A stretch of DNA of 21,575 nt from Smittium mucronatum (Eukaryota > Kickxellomycota > Harpellomycetes > Harpellales > Legeriomycetaceae). The stretch lies in the NCBI GenBank assembly GCA_001953115.1, contig LSSL01000521.1, positions 9,731 to 31,305 on the forward strand. The letters run 5' to 3'. A program made the position numbers and the translations under genes. The first letter of the stretch is position 1. Each line of letters begins with the position of its first letter. The notes under the pieces were generated by a model. That model worked only from the letters and a program-made list of their open reading frames with translations. It did not search any database and was not told the origin of the DNA. This document shows, piece by piece, positions 12,115 through 21,575 of this stretch.

Positions 12115-12340
12115 TATTTAGTCTATTTTTTTTCTATACGTATTTTTATTTTAAGAATATGTCATTAAAAACTATATTAAAAAAATATATAAAAAAGTAA
12201 TATATGTATATAAAAGACTATTATCCTAACTAGATAAGCTCCTTTGACGGACTGCCATCTGCGTACCTATGGTAAAAGGGTAAAATCTACGAAAAAAAAG
12301 ATCACTCTGACATTGCTTCAAGTATTTAGTCTATTTTTTT
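12115..12340. repeat. 18-bp direct repeat bracketing the element relic
   Basis: TATTTAGTCTATTTTTTT occurs at 12115-12132 and again at 12323-12340, a distance of 208 bases. The right copy starts exactly where similarity to the right-end element stops (12324). That arrangement could be a long target-site duplication or a repair scar around an inserted fragment. The repeat is mostly A/T, so an 18-base match somewhere in the window is not remarkable. Only its placement is suggestive. Confidence 0.35.
12249..12324 (+). pseudogene. Decayed fragment of the right-end element, inverted relative to it
   Basis: This segment is homologous to the reverse complement of 21498-21575. Bases 12249-12288 match 31 of 40 positions without a gap. 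After a diverged part of about 22 bases, 12311-12324 match 14 of 14 (CATTGCTTCAAGTA). A 14-base exact match with five G/C positions is very unlikely by chance here. In the frame of the right-end copy the first three codons differ only at synonymous third positions (GGT/GGA, CTA/CTG, CCG/CCA) and the relic reads GLPSAYLW followed by a stop. The frame also reads SSFD just upstream at 12237-12248, so homology may extend left past the region visible in the other copy. Several changes run from G or C to A or T, and an indel in the C-run region shifts the frame. It is a dead remnant. Confidence 0.8.
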
Positions 12341-14846
12341 AAAAAATTATGTAGAGAAATATAAAAAACCATTTTAAATAGTTATAAAAAAATATTTGAA
12401 AAAAATACTTATACAAAAATTTTACGAAAAAATTTTAAAATAAAAAAAGAAATTATTCACAAATATTTATTATTAAATCGCTTAATTTTAATAATTATTT
12501 ATTTATATCAATTAAAATTATCTAGATGAAATAAACCCATTTAAATAAGTAGCACGCTTCAATAAAAATGAATCGATGTTTTTTAAAAGTTATTCTTCAC
12601 TAGAATTTTCATTTTATTTCGATTATTTCCCCCAATAAAATGAAACAGAACTTAACAAAAAGTGATATCTACATATAATAAAAAATTAAATTTTTTACTT
12701 TTTTGGGTATTTATTCACCATTTCTCTGCTTTATAATTACTTAAATTTAACATTAATCGTCTTTGGGCTTAATTTTTTTCCATTTTAACAGCTTTTAAGA
12801 TAGAATAAAATTTCGAAAAAATGATAGGATAAATTTTAACAATTAAATATGAGATAATTATAAAAACTTAGTCGATTTAATATCTAAAAAAATTAATTGC
12901 GATCTAAATTTAGAGATTAATGGAGAAAGATGAAATGCTTTAATTAACCTAAGCATCAGAAAATGTCAAATAAAGCGTATAATTATTTCGCACTGAATGT
13001 ATACACACTTTTTGATAAGCTTTTTCAATTTCAAAATAATATTCTCATTTTAATAAATTAGAAATTTTTTTAAATACATGTATTTCAGCAAATTTCGTTA
13101 CCTAGATAAATTTTATATTATTAATTCTAAACAGTTTTAATTTATATCAGTAAATATACACCATTATGGAGAGATTGACTCAATAAATTTCTGAAAAATT
13201 CCATTTTTAGCTTTTTTTTTGTACACAAATACATAAAAAATTATTTTAATAATTTTTTTTAATCAAAATCTTTTTAAAAATTTATTAGAGAAATGATTTG
13301 TTTGTTGAATGGGAATTTTACTAAAATAAAAATTAAACTCTGGTATGAAGTCTTTTTTAATTGGGTATATATTTTGAAATATATATGAATTTATTGGAAT
13401 GAAGGTTAATATGCATATGATACAAAATTTTCATTTTTTTCCTAACTATAATGTGAAAAGATCATAAAAAATTTATGAAAATTAGATTCTATTTGGCAAA
13501 GATACATCCTATTTAAAAAAATATAATTTTTTTATAAGAATAACAATAAAAAATGCATCAAAGATCATCTGATTAAAAGAAAGGTAAATTGAATTCAAAA
13601 AATACAGATTAACATTAAATTTATCAAATTTCCATTAAAAAAAAAGGAATCTTTTCCCTAAGATCACTATAAAAAAAAAAAAATTCTGTATATAATCTAA
13701 ATTTAGAGGATTGAGTTCTATGTTATAAAATATATTTTTTTGTTACAGCATCAATTTTTTGATTCATAATATCGATATAAATAAAATAAAATAAAATATT
13801 TTTTAAATATTATATGGGCCCCTTTTTAGTGAAATTAATTCTAACTTACAAAACGGCGAAGCAAATTCTTTATTATTTTTTTCATAAATACCTAGACATT
13901 TTATATATTTAATTTTTTTCAAGAAAAATAAGATAATTTTAATATATTTTTAATTTCGATTTAATAAAAATAAGTTTATAAATATTTAATAAAATTTGAT
14001 TTTAATAGAGATATACCGAAAAAATTTCAAAATTTTTTTTAAACTAAATCAAAAAAAAAATCATGTAATCTGTTAAAAATTTGGTTATAAATTAATATCA
14101 TTTGATCTTACCCTGATAATCATCCAAGTTTAAATTTCTATATTAATATAGCCTAATTAATGCGCATAATTTACTTATATAAACTGTCTGCTTTTGAACT
14201 TAGTTCTAATAATTAAATTTTAAGGACATTGGAAGTTGAAGTCTTGAATAAAACAAGCTTACTTTAGGATAATTTAATTTTTCTGTTTTTAAAATTAATT
14301 ATAGTTTATAATATATTTTTAAAAAAATTTCGAAAAAAATATGTGCATAATGATTGTTTAGTTTTCTGTAAGAAAATTTGAACTAACTTAATTTTTAAAG
14401 TATTCTTGAAAATAAAAACAAACTGGGGCCAATCGGGGTAAAACTAATTTAGAACAAAATAAAAAGAATATTTTATGTCCCAAAACTACTCTATTTATAC
14501 TTTTCAGGAAGTTTCATTCTATTTTCAGATAAAAATAGTAATGATATTTTATTTGAGCAAGCAAATATAGGCCAAAAGAGGGGAAAAGCAGTTTTAAATC
14601 GATAAAAAATTACAGAAGAAAATTTAAATAGGATTCCGGATTTTTTGATTTGCATCTCCTTACTTATAAAAAAAATAAATGAAAATAAATAGATTTTAAA
14701 GTAAGATTCAGTGATTATATTACTAGATATTCAACTTAAAAAAATTATAAAGTAATAATTTGCTTTTTTTCCTATTACTCCGGATTTCATATGAAAATGA
14801 ATCATAATTTTCTTAATTTTATTTATACTAAATTAATTTATTTAAT
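12341..14846. other. AT-rich non-coding stretch
   Basis: No gene is visible. It contains a 13-A run at 13671-13683, about four units of AAATA at 13776-13798, and a GGGCCCC at 13816-13822. A patch near 14420-14600 has several G runs but no open frame. Confidence 0.65.
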
Positions 14847-14896
14847 TCCTATCCCCACCCCCCCCCTTCCCCAATGCCTACCCTCGTTTTGAGCCC
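14847..14896 (-). other. C-rich tract; potential G-quadruplex on the minus strand
   Basis: The plus strand has CCCC (14853-14856), nine C (14858-14866) and CCCC (14869-14872), separated by one and two bases, with CCC near 14880. The minus strand therefore has closely spaced G runs able to form a four-stranded structure. This is the most G/C-asymmetric stretch of the window and sits in roughly 20% G+C background. It lies beside no gene. It could be a remnant of an element (the right-end copy also has a run of 8 G), but I could not align the flanks. Confidence 0.55.
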
Positions 14897-17800
14897 TTTT
14901 GAGAACAAATTATTTGATATCAAATTAGAAATAGAAAATAAAAATTGATACAAAGTAGATTTGGTAAAATTAGCATCAAAAATGGAATTATTTTTTCATA
15001 AATGGAAATGAAATTAATTGATATAAACTCAAAATATTGATAATTCATCTTTACCCCTTAAATGTGAAAATAATTCATTCAGAAATCTAGCATCAATTTC
15101 TGTGAAACTATTTCAATAACACGACACTCTGGTCATAGGAACGCTAATTTTTAGATAAATTTATGTCTTTTTCATTTTTTTTTTATGTTTATTTAAAGAT
15201 TCATTTTCATCTCTGATACAATTGACTGCATTCAGTAAATTATTTATTTTCTTTATGAAAATAATAACTACGTTTTTATAAAAAATTCTTTTTTCTAAAA
15301 TAATCAATTATTATCAAATAATTAGAAATATCCTCTTATTTAACTTATGGAAGATTTTAAATAAAGTTTTATTTATTTTTATTCATAGTTAAAAAACTGC
15401 TCCTTTGTTTCAATATCATTTTTTTATCACTCAAATAGTAATTTTTTTTTAATCTCTCATTATAATGTCACGATAATTTTAATAGGGGCTCATATTTTAT
15501 TTCACCTGTCAAGAAAAAATATAAAGACAAATTAAAGGGATTTATTAGAGGGCTATATTAAATTAGCAATATTAAATTTATTTTAAAACTTCATTTTGAT
15601 ATTTAGTGTGCAACCTTTGAAAAATTTTGATATCTTTTTGATAAAAAAATATGATAAAAGATGAGATAAGCTTTTATATGAGCAAAAAAGATATGAAGAA
15701 AATTATTAAAAAATGATTTGATTTTAACATATAGAGGAATTTTACATATAATTTTTAATTACTGTTTAGGGAATACATCTCCGTATATCCTGTTTTTTGT
15801 ATTGGAATCATCCTTTTTTTGTGTATTTAAGGGAGGTAAAAACACCAATTAAAACCATTTTTATATAATATTAATACTTAATAATTCGCCTATTTATTTC
15901 GCCACTTTAAAAATACTCTATTTTTTTAAAGTCGAAAAAACCTATATAATAAAAAAATAATAATACTATCAGTGTAGTTTTTGTGGATAGTTAACACAAC
16001 TATGATTATATTATTGTGAAATTTCTTTTTTTTAATCATTTAAATAAAAAATTATTGTTTTGTTGTGGATGAATGTTTGGTAAAAATTAATATAGAAAAT
16101 TTTTGGTTCTAATAGAATAGGAAAAAATATATATACTCTTTTTTTAAAAGTAAATTTACCTGTTATTCCTTATATATCTATATTTTTTCTTTGTTATAAT
16201 AATTTAAAATAAATATTAATTATAAGCTGATATTAAACGAAATATTTCACGTCCTATCTCTTTTTTGTGGATTTTAATATTTATTATCATTATAATACGA
16301 TTTTTTATGGGCTTGATTAATTTTGGAAGGAGATTATTTGATTCAAAAGATTTAAAAAATGCAATTGAATTGGAAAAATTAGAATTTTCTACGATGAATT
16401 CACCGAAGGATATTTTCTACAAAAAATATATCTATTATAAGTTAATTTTCGATTAGTTTTTTTTTTTGACCAGTAAAAATACAGAAATTTTTCAATTTAA
16501 TTTAATCTTAAGATTTAATAAGATACCAAAGAATTATTTGAGATTATTCATTAAATGTAAACTGATTTTTTAAATAAGAAATTAAAGTAAATCAAAATAA
16601 TTGTTTATGGAACTTTTTAAAATAAATTAGAATCTAATTATTAATATTTTCATTATCATGGATTTCTTAAAATTAATATTTTTATGCATAAAAAATCCAG
16701 CTTTCAAAGTTTTATTTATTTACTCAATAACATAAAAATATTATCAATCCATTTATAACATTCAAAGAATTAAAAAAAATTAGAATAGTTGTTCAGGAAA
16801 GAACCTAATAATTGGAATTAATGAACTGAGAAAGGCTATTTGAGTTCTATTACTTTTCTGGAACTTTTTTAGGTATAATTATTAGATATGCGAGTCATAT
16901 AAGACTTTTTCTTACGAATACCCTTATTTTTTTTTTGCTACAAATTTAATAAATGCCCTACTTTTTGTATAAATACAAGAACTTATATTTTTTTAATATT
17001 AATTCGACAGAATCAAAGTAATTTTAAAAAAATTAATAGAAACCCAAAGCTATTTCGAATTAATACCAAATTTTTTATTGGTGGCTTTTTAAATTATTTT
17101 ATTGTTAATTATTTGTGGAACGCTAAAAAATTTCCAAAAAAAAGAAGCTAAATAAAATTTATATATACAATCAAATCTGATAAACCTCAAAAAATTGGGA
17201 TATTCTTTTATTTTACTTTTTAAATGATTACTGTATCAGTATCAACATCCTGCTATTCCTGTTTGTAAAGTTGTTATCTACAAAATAACGAGCTAAAAAC
17301 CTCGAAAATTATAAAAATAAGCTAATTTATTGTAGTATATTTCAAAATATTGTACTTATAAAAAATTTAGATTTAAATTTAAATCATAAAACTAACATAA
17401 ACCAATAAAATTCTCTCCAGTTTTATTAAAAAGAATACTATTTTAAAATTTTAAAAACTTCTAATTATCATATTTTTAATTATTAAAATATTGGAAATTA
17501 AATATTTATTAAAATATAAGACCAAATAAGGAATCAAAATATGCGAATTATACCTTGGTAATTAATAAATAAAATTTAAGGTGGTTTTTTGATGTAAAAA
17601 ATACTCTAAAAGTGAGATTTTATCATAATTAATTATTTTCATTTAATATTTTGCTATAATGAGGAGGATTACTTATTTAATTTCAATAATCACAAAGATT
17701 TATTTCTCTTAACCCTTCTTTATGTGTTATTTATACATCATATATATTTTAAATTAAATTTTATTATTGCAGTACTTTCCATTTATCATTTGAATACACA

Positions 17801-20800
17801 TTAAAGGTGCTATATATAATATTGTTTGGGTATATTTTAGCTTATATACGAAAAAATGGCATATAATTTTTTAATAATTGAAAATTTTTTAAATAATAAC
17901 CCTGAAACTCAGAAAATCGGTAAGTGCTAAAAATTTGAATAAAAATGATGTTTTATTTGATATTTTATACGCCAATTTTATAGCGCGTCACCCCTTCTGT
18001 CAAAATTCTTTTTATAAATCAGATTTTTTTAGATGATATATTATAAATTTTCTAAGGGATATATAAATTTGCAAGTTGATTTTTTCTTTTTCGAGATTAT
18101 AAAACGAACAAAAAAAAATAGTTAAATACGTATATGATTTTTTTCAAAAATATCAAAAAAATACTAGTTAGATGTTTTTTTCATCGAGTCCAAGTTAAGA
18201 TAATTTTTTTATAGTATAAATATTATTAGCAGATTAAAATATTCATTTGGTCCTGGTAGCTTATGAATTAAGAATAAATCCTTACTAAATCCCTTGATAA
18301 ATTTTTTTGAGGTATAACATACTATAAACCTGGAAAAAAACTCAAAATTAGGTCTTAGATACTAAACTTTGATTTTATCTTTGTTTCCCACTTTCGGATA
18401 TTTGATACATCGATATGATTTTTATTTTTATTTTTCTACTATTCTTTAATAAACTTCACAATTGGAGTTTATTTTTTTAATAAATCTTTAATCTTAAAAA
18501 AATTTGATATTATTCGATGTTTTTCATTTTCGAAACCACCCAATCCTATTCATTTAAAATAAAAAATTTCAAACCTATAAATACCGAAAATTTTGTGATT
18601 ATATTAGAAAATATCTAATAAAGGCCCCTTTTATCTCTACCCTAAAAGCATAATATTTATTGATTTATTTTAGCTTTTATATAAATTTTGACTGGACCGC
18701 TGCTTAGATTATTTCTGAATTAGACCCAAAAGTTCTAAAAATAAAGAATTAATAATCCACTCTGTTATATAATTTTACTGCCGCAAAAAGTTTATAAATA
18801 ACTTTTTATCGATAATAAATATTGAAAATCTTCAATAAAAAAATAATATAAAACACATTTTGATAAATTAATTGAAAAATCACAAAAATGGGAAAATAGA
18901 AAAAAGTTAAGAATTTATACATAAAACATCCAAAAAAACTTAAAAAATTGAAAATCACCCTAGAAAATAATTAATAGTATAGAGAAAAAAAAATTATTTT
19001 CAGCTATAAAATATACGTATAGAAGGAGTAGAAATATTAAAATCACAACTTATGGAGAGTTTTAAACGTTTTATAAGAAAAATATATTAAAATACGGAGA
19101 ATTTTTCTCAAATTTTTACTTATATTTAAATAAAAAATAATTAAAAATGTTGGTGACTTCTAGATTGTCAGTGTTATATATCAAAAAAATGATAAAATTG
19201 ATATTTATATGACTTATACATATTTAATATAGGATATAAAATATTATTGGCTTATATTTCCGATTTTTTGAAGGCATTTATTAATACAGTTATAGGATAA
19301 TACAAGATGAAAAAGATAAAAATATCTATTGAAATTTAGATGAAATATTAAATAAACTTCCATCTTTCAGGATTAGCTTTTTAATTCAAAATCTAATATT
19401 ATTCAGTTTCACGAATAATCTCTGCTTTAGAAAAGTTGAACCTGGAATAAAAATGACCAATATTTGGATCCAACTTGAAGGAATATTTAATACACAGTCA
19501 ATACTACCCTAAAATACTTTGATAAAGATAAAAGGGGTATATTATTCGTTCAGATGTCATAAATTTTCAAAAAAATTAGTTTATTTTGTGTTTTTTTACG
19601 AGAAGGTGGAGTCCATATAAATGAAAAGGTTTTTATATATATTAAACCAAAATTACCTTCGTAAAAATATCTGAGGGTATTGGGGATATCGATTATTTTC
19701 CCCTAGCTTAAAAATTGCTTAAATTGATTTATTTTACTATTGAATCAAAAAAATTCTTAGCAAAAATTTAGCGTCCACAATTTAACGATAAAATCTCCAT
19801 ATATTATTAGGGACGGTTTATAAAAAAAATTTCACATTCCAATACAATCAAAAATACCCATTAGATTTTAATTTCGGAGTATTGAATTATTAATCACAAT
19901 TTTTTACAAAAAGTTATATCATTACTTATGAATCATATCAGAAACATTTTAATTTTAATCTTTAGTGAATTCATAAGATTTTGTGTAAAGATTTTGTTAT
20001 TTTCGATAAAACTAAGATGCTTTTTTAGGGAAATTTCATCACTTGACGTAAAATCTGATTTAAATTTAAAAAGAAATTAGTTACTCATGCATACTTTTTA
20101 TGGAATTTTGTAAATTTAAACAAGTTTATTTCTATCCCAAAATAGCAAAATTAATATTTTCAATAATAAATTAATTATATAAAAGTATTTTAAAGGAGAA
20201 AAAAAATGTTAGAAAAGATAGTGGAGTTTTTAAGGGGTAATATATAATTTTTTATATTTTTATTACTACCATCTACTATATTGAAACAAAAAACTAAAAA
20301 TTACATTATTCATTTAAATGAAAATCCATTCGAATAGTTTGTACTATTAAAAATAGTAATTCTTTTTTAGGAATGCGTCTTTATATTTTAATAGAGGTTT
20401 CTTGAAGAATTCGGAAAAATAAAAAAATCAGGTTATATAGTTTAAAGAAAATAAATTTATCGACACAAAAAAATCAAATATTATGTTATATTAAAATTTT
20501 AATCTGCGAATTTAACATAAATGAGCTTGAATTTAAATGGAGAATGATATTAAGAAAGGTATTAGTCATATTTCTGTAGCAATTAAAAAAAAAAATCTCT
20601 TAATAATTTATTTGGTAATTTAGATGTAACTTTAAAAAAAGTTGAAAACGAAATCCTATATTGCATTATAACAATCAATTCTTCTTATGTGGGTATTCAA
20701 AATTTATAAAAAGAAAAAAAAACACTATATTTAGTTTTCGATTTGAGGATATCTTAGAATATATTTAGGAAAGGTTTCATCATTTATTAAATTATATAAA

Positions 20801-21064
20801 AATAGATAAAAATAAAGCAGAATAAGACTTATCATTTTTTTCCCACGGTCAATTTATGAATTTTTATTTAAAATTTTATTAGTTTCTTATATTTAAAATT
20901 ATAAGCGTTTTTAAAATGTGCTAAGGTAATATAGAGCTTTTTTTAGGAGTGTTCTGGACATATATGTAAATCGAGTTCGAATTTTCACTGCATAAAAAAA
21001 AATCATTCTTTTGTATGACCTCTGAAAACACCTTTTTTATTAGAATTTTACTGGACTAAGTATA
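14897..21064. other. AT-rich non-coding stretch
   Basis: Six kilobases with no supportable gene. Contents seen: a perfect 16-base palindrome GATTTAAATTTAAATC at 17370-17385, a GGCCCCTTTT at 18623-18632 that also occurs at 13817-13826, and a small GC pocket at 17980-18000. An open frame at 16265-16456 is discussed among the rejected items. Confidence 0.6.
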
Positions 21065-21108
21065 AATTATAACCCCTAAGAGTGAAATACCTTGTCATGG
21101 TTTAGGGG
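21065..21108. repeat. Inverted repeat across the element boundary
   Basis: CCCCTAA at 21073-21079 and TTAGGGG at 21102-21108 are exact reverse complements, 22 bases apart. The flanks are also similar in inverted form (TTATAACCCCTAAG against TTTAGGGGCTTAATA). It straddles the composition step and the candidate terminus at 21093, so it may mark the element's insertion point or be part of its terminal structure. Confidence 0.4.
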
Positions 21109-21113
21109 CTTAA

Positions 21114-21137
21114 TAGTGTACTTTTCGAAGTACACTA
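21114..21137. other. Perfect 10-bp hairpin near the element end
   Basis: TAGTGTACTT pairs with AAGTACACTA around a TTCG loop. It lies about 20 bases inside the candidate terminus and is the strongest stem in the window. Terminal hairpins of this kind occur in several mobile element classes and can also end transcripts. Confidence 0.65.
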
Positions 21138-21161
21138 GACCAAAAATTCACACAGCGTTGT

Positions 21162-21183
21162 ACTATTCTTGGTTGGGAATAGT
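21162..21183. other. 7-bp hairpin within the element
   Basis: ACTATTC (21162-21168) pairs with GAATAGT (21177-21183) around an 8-base loop TTGGTTGG. Confidence 0.45.
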
Positions 21184-21187
21184 GGAG

Positions 21188-21219
21188 ACAGCGCACAGCG
21201 ATTCGGATGACAGCGATTC
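21188..21219. repeat. Short direct repeat ACAGCGATTC
   Basis: ACAGCGATTC occurs at 21195-21204 and 21210-21219, a spacing of 15 bases, and the ACAGCG core also occurs at 21188-21193. It may be a small promoter-like or structural repeat within a terminal repeat, or chance. Confidence 0.4.
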
Positions 21220-21374
21220 CAGAGGAGGACTATCTCGAAACAGGAGGAACCGATCGTTTAGCACAGCTGAGACATAGTCTAGTGCACAAGTCCAGCGTTC
21301 GACAGTCAGACGGATCTCAGCGTCTAACAGCTATTTGTAGGAAGGCCATGTCGATAAATCCCACGTTTGGGTAG

Positions 21375-21410
21375 GAGCCTAATTTTATTAATCCTGTTAG
21401 AAGTAGGCTC
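21375..21410. other. 7-bp inverted repeat enclosing AATAAA
   Basis: GAGCCTA (21375-21381) pairs with TAGGCTC (21404-21410). The 22-base interval contains TTTATT, which is AATAAA on the minus strand (21384-21389), about 25 bases after the minus-strand stop. This fits a 3' processing signal in a stem-loop, as inference only. Confidence 0.4.
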
Positions 21411-21413
21411 TGA

Positions 21414-21575
21414 CTAGGAGCTCAGTAGATTCAATGAACTATTGTTCGTTGACAAAGAGCTTAATTCATGACTGCACGTAACCTCAGTCATCCAGTCTAC
21501 TTGAAGCAATGCCAGGGGGGGGTATTTCGGCTGGCAGATTGCACCCTTATCCCGTAGGTACGCAGCCGGTAGACC
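21414..21575 (-). CDS. C-terminal part of an unidentified element protein (enters from right edge)
   Basis: The minus strand is open from the window edge to a TAG at 21416-21414, giving 53 codons. It begins GLPAAYLRDKGAI and ends in a serine, leucine and asparagine-rich tail. I recognise no domain. Length alone is weak evidence at this G+C. Support comes from the relic at 12249, where the first three codons differ only by synonymous third bases and the Tyr and Leu of the AYL motif are kept (an Ala becomes Ser). A run of eight C encodes Pro-Pro within the frame and is a likely site of slippage or sequencing error. The start lies outside the window. It could be the end of a retroelement polyprotein, a transposase, or a non-coding repeat that happens to be open. 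Confidence 0.35.
   Translation of the reverse strand, partial: GLPAAYLRDKGAICQPKYPPLALLQVDWMTEVTCSHELSSLSTNNSSLNLLSS
21431..21452. other. 9-bp hairpin with a 4-base loop
   Basis: TCAATGAAC (21431-21439) pairs with GTTCGTTGA (21444-21452) around TATT, all Watson-Crick except one G-U type pair. It falls inside the minus-strand open frame, so if that frame is coding the stem constrains codons as well. Confidence 0.5.
21468..21491. other. 7-bp hairpin within the element
   Basis: ATGACTG (21468-21474) pairs with CAGTCAT (21485-21491) around a 10-base loop. It is one of a series of stems in this 480-base segment. Confidence 0.45.
21510..21536. other. 6-bp stem enclosing a run of eight G
   Basis: TGCCAG (21510-21515) pairs with CTGGCA (21531-21536). 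The loop side holds most of the run of eight G at 21515-21522. The relic at 12249-12324 has lost the run, which shows that this part varies quickly. Confidence 0.4.

Larger units (their letters stand above)
21093..21575 (-). mobile_element. Edge of an unidentified repeat or transposable element (runs off the window)
   Basis: G+C jumps from about 20% to about 38-53% per line from here to the right edge. A diverged second copy of its inner end exists at 12249-12324, so it is a repeat family. Read on the minus strand it holds an open frame, then AATAAA at 21384-21389, then a hairpin-rich tail ending in CCATGACA at 21093. TGTCA...TGACA ends are typical of long terminal repeats in fungal Gypsy/Ty3 elements, which is why I place the end at 21093. 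The candidate 5-base target duplication beside it is TACCT (21088-21092), whose partner would be outside the window. A Helitron-like reading is also possible, because a 10-bp hairpin is followed 8 bases later by CTAA on the minus strand. However, the next base is A rather than the T expected at a Helitron insertion site. The class remains undecided. Confidence 0.5.

Noticed and set aside
16265..16456. Forward open frame of 63 codons (first ATG at 16307) with a hydrophobic start followed by a charged part
   Set aside because: The hydrophobic start is a run of Ile from A/T-rich repeats. The length is within chance for this composition, and the open frame has no G+C rise and no neighbours. I recognise no family. 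A tiny membrane peptide cannot be excluded but is not supported.
17823..17833. GTTTGGGTA shared with 21365-21373 in the right-end element
   Set aside because: The match stops after nine bases and the flanks do not align convincingly.
13817..18632. GGCCCCTTTT present at 13817-13826 and 18623-18632
   Set aside because: A ten-base match with unrelated flanks; no larger repeat could be drawn.
21092..21277. Forward open frame of 61 codons in the GC-rich right end
   Set aside because: It starts at a TTG that overlaps the candidate element terminus, runs through two hairpins and a short direct repeat, and gives a low-complexity Ser/Asp/Arg product. The coding evidence in this element points to the other strand.
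1..21575. CRISPR array, tRNA or rRNA genes, replication origin
   Set aside because: No regularly spaced identical repeats longer than 20 bases, no cloverleaf with conserved T-arm bases, and no rRNA core motifs were seen. Weak AT-rich origins cannot be judged from sequence of this composition.

Overview
The window is about 21 kb of extremely AT-rich DNA (hand-counted lines give roughly 18-28% G+C) that carries no recognisable gene over its first 21,070 bases. The last 500 bases change abruptly to about 45-50% G+C. There is no rRNA, tRNA, CRISPR array, operon-like gene packing or conserved protein that I can name. Long open frames are no more frequent than chance allows at this base composition. 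The picture is a gene desert of a eukaryotic nuclear genome, for example the AT-rich compartment or a pericentromeric region of a filamentous fungus, or a very AT-rich protist. This placement is an inference and the lineage is not settled by anything I can see.

From left to right: 1-21,070 is non-coding background of A/T runs, simple repeats and short palindromes, with a few pockets of distinct structure. These are a degenerate 20-bp-period tandem array (731-810), a slightly GC-raised patch with a possible element relic (about 2855-2920), a GC-raised patch with two overlapping open frames (about 3345-3560), a cruciform-like inverted repeat (5599-5695), a bulged hairpin (7746-7774), an alternating CG tract (8978-8985), a GC-raised patch with hairpins (about 11041-11210), a decayed fragment of a repeat element (12249-12324), and a C-tract that is G-quadruplex-like on the minus strand (14853-14872).

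The right end (about 21,071-21,575) is the edge of a younger repeat or transposable element that continues past the window. It contains many hairpins and a terminal-looking TGTCATGG at 21093. On the minus strand an open frame enters from the right edge and stops at 21414, with an AATAAA about 25 bases further on. A diverged copy of its last 78 bases lies inverted at 12249-12324. The mismatches in the first three codons of that alignment are all synonymous, which is the best evidence that the family encodes a protein. I could not identify the protein.

The most useful conclusion is that this is a repeat-derived, heavily AT-mutated desert holding one decayed and one fresher copy of an unidentified element. 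I found no convincing new functional system.
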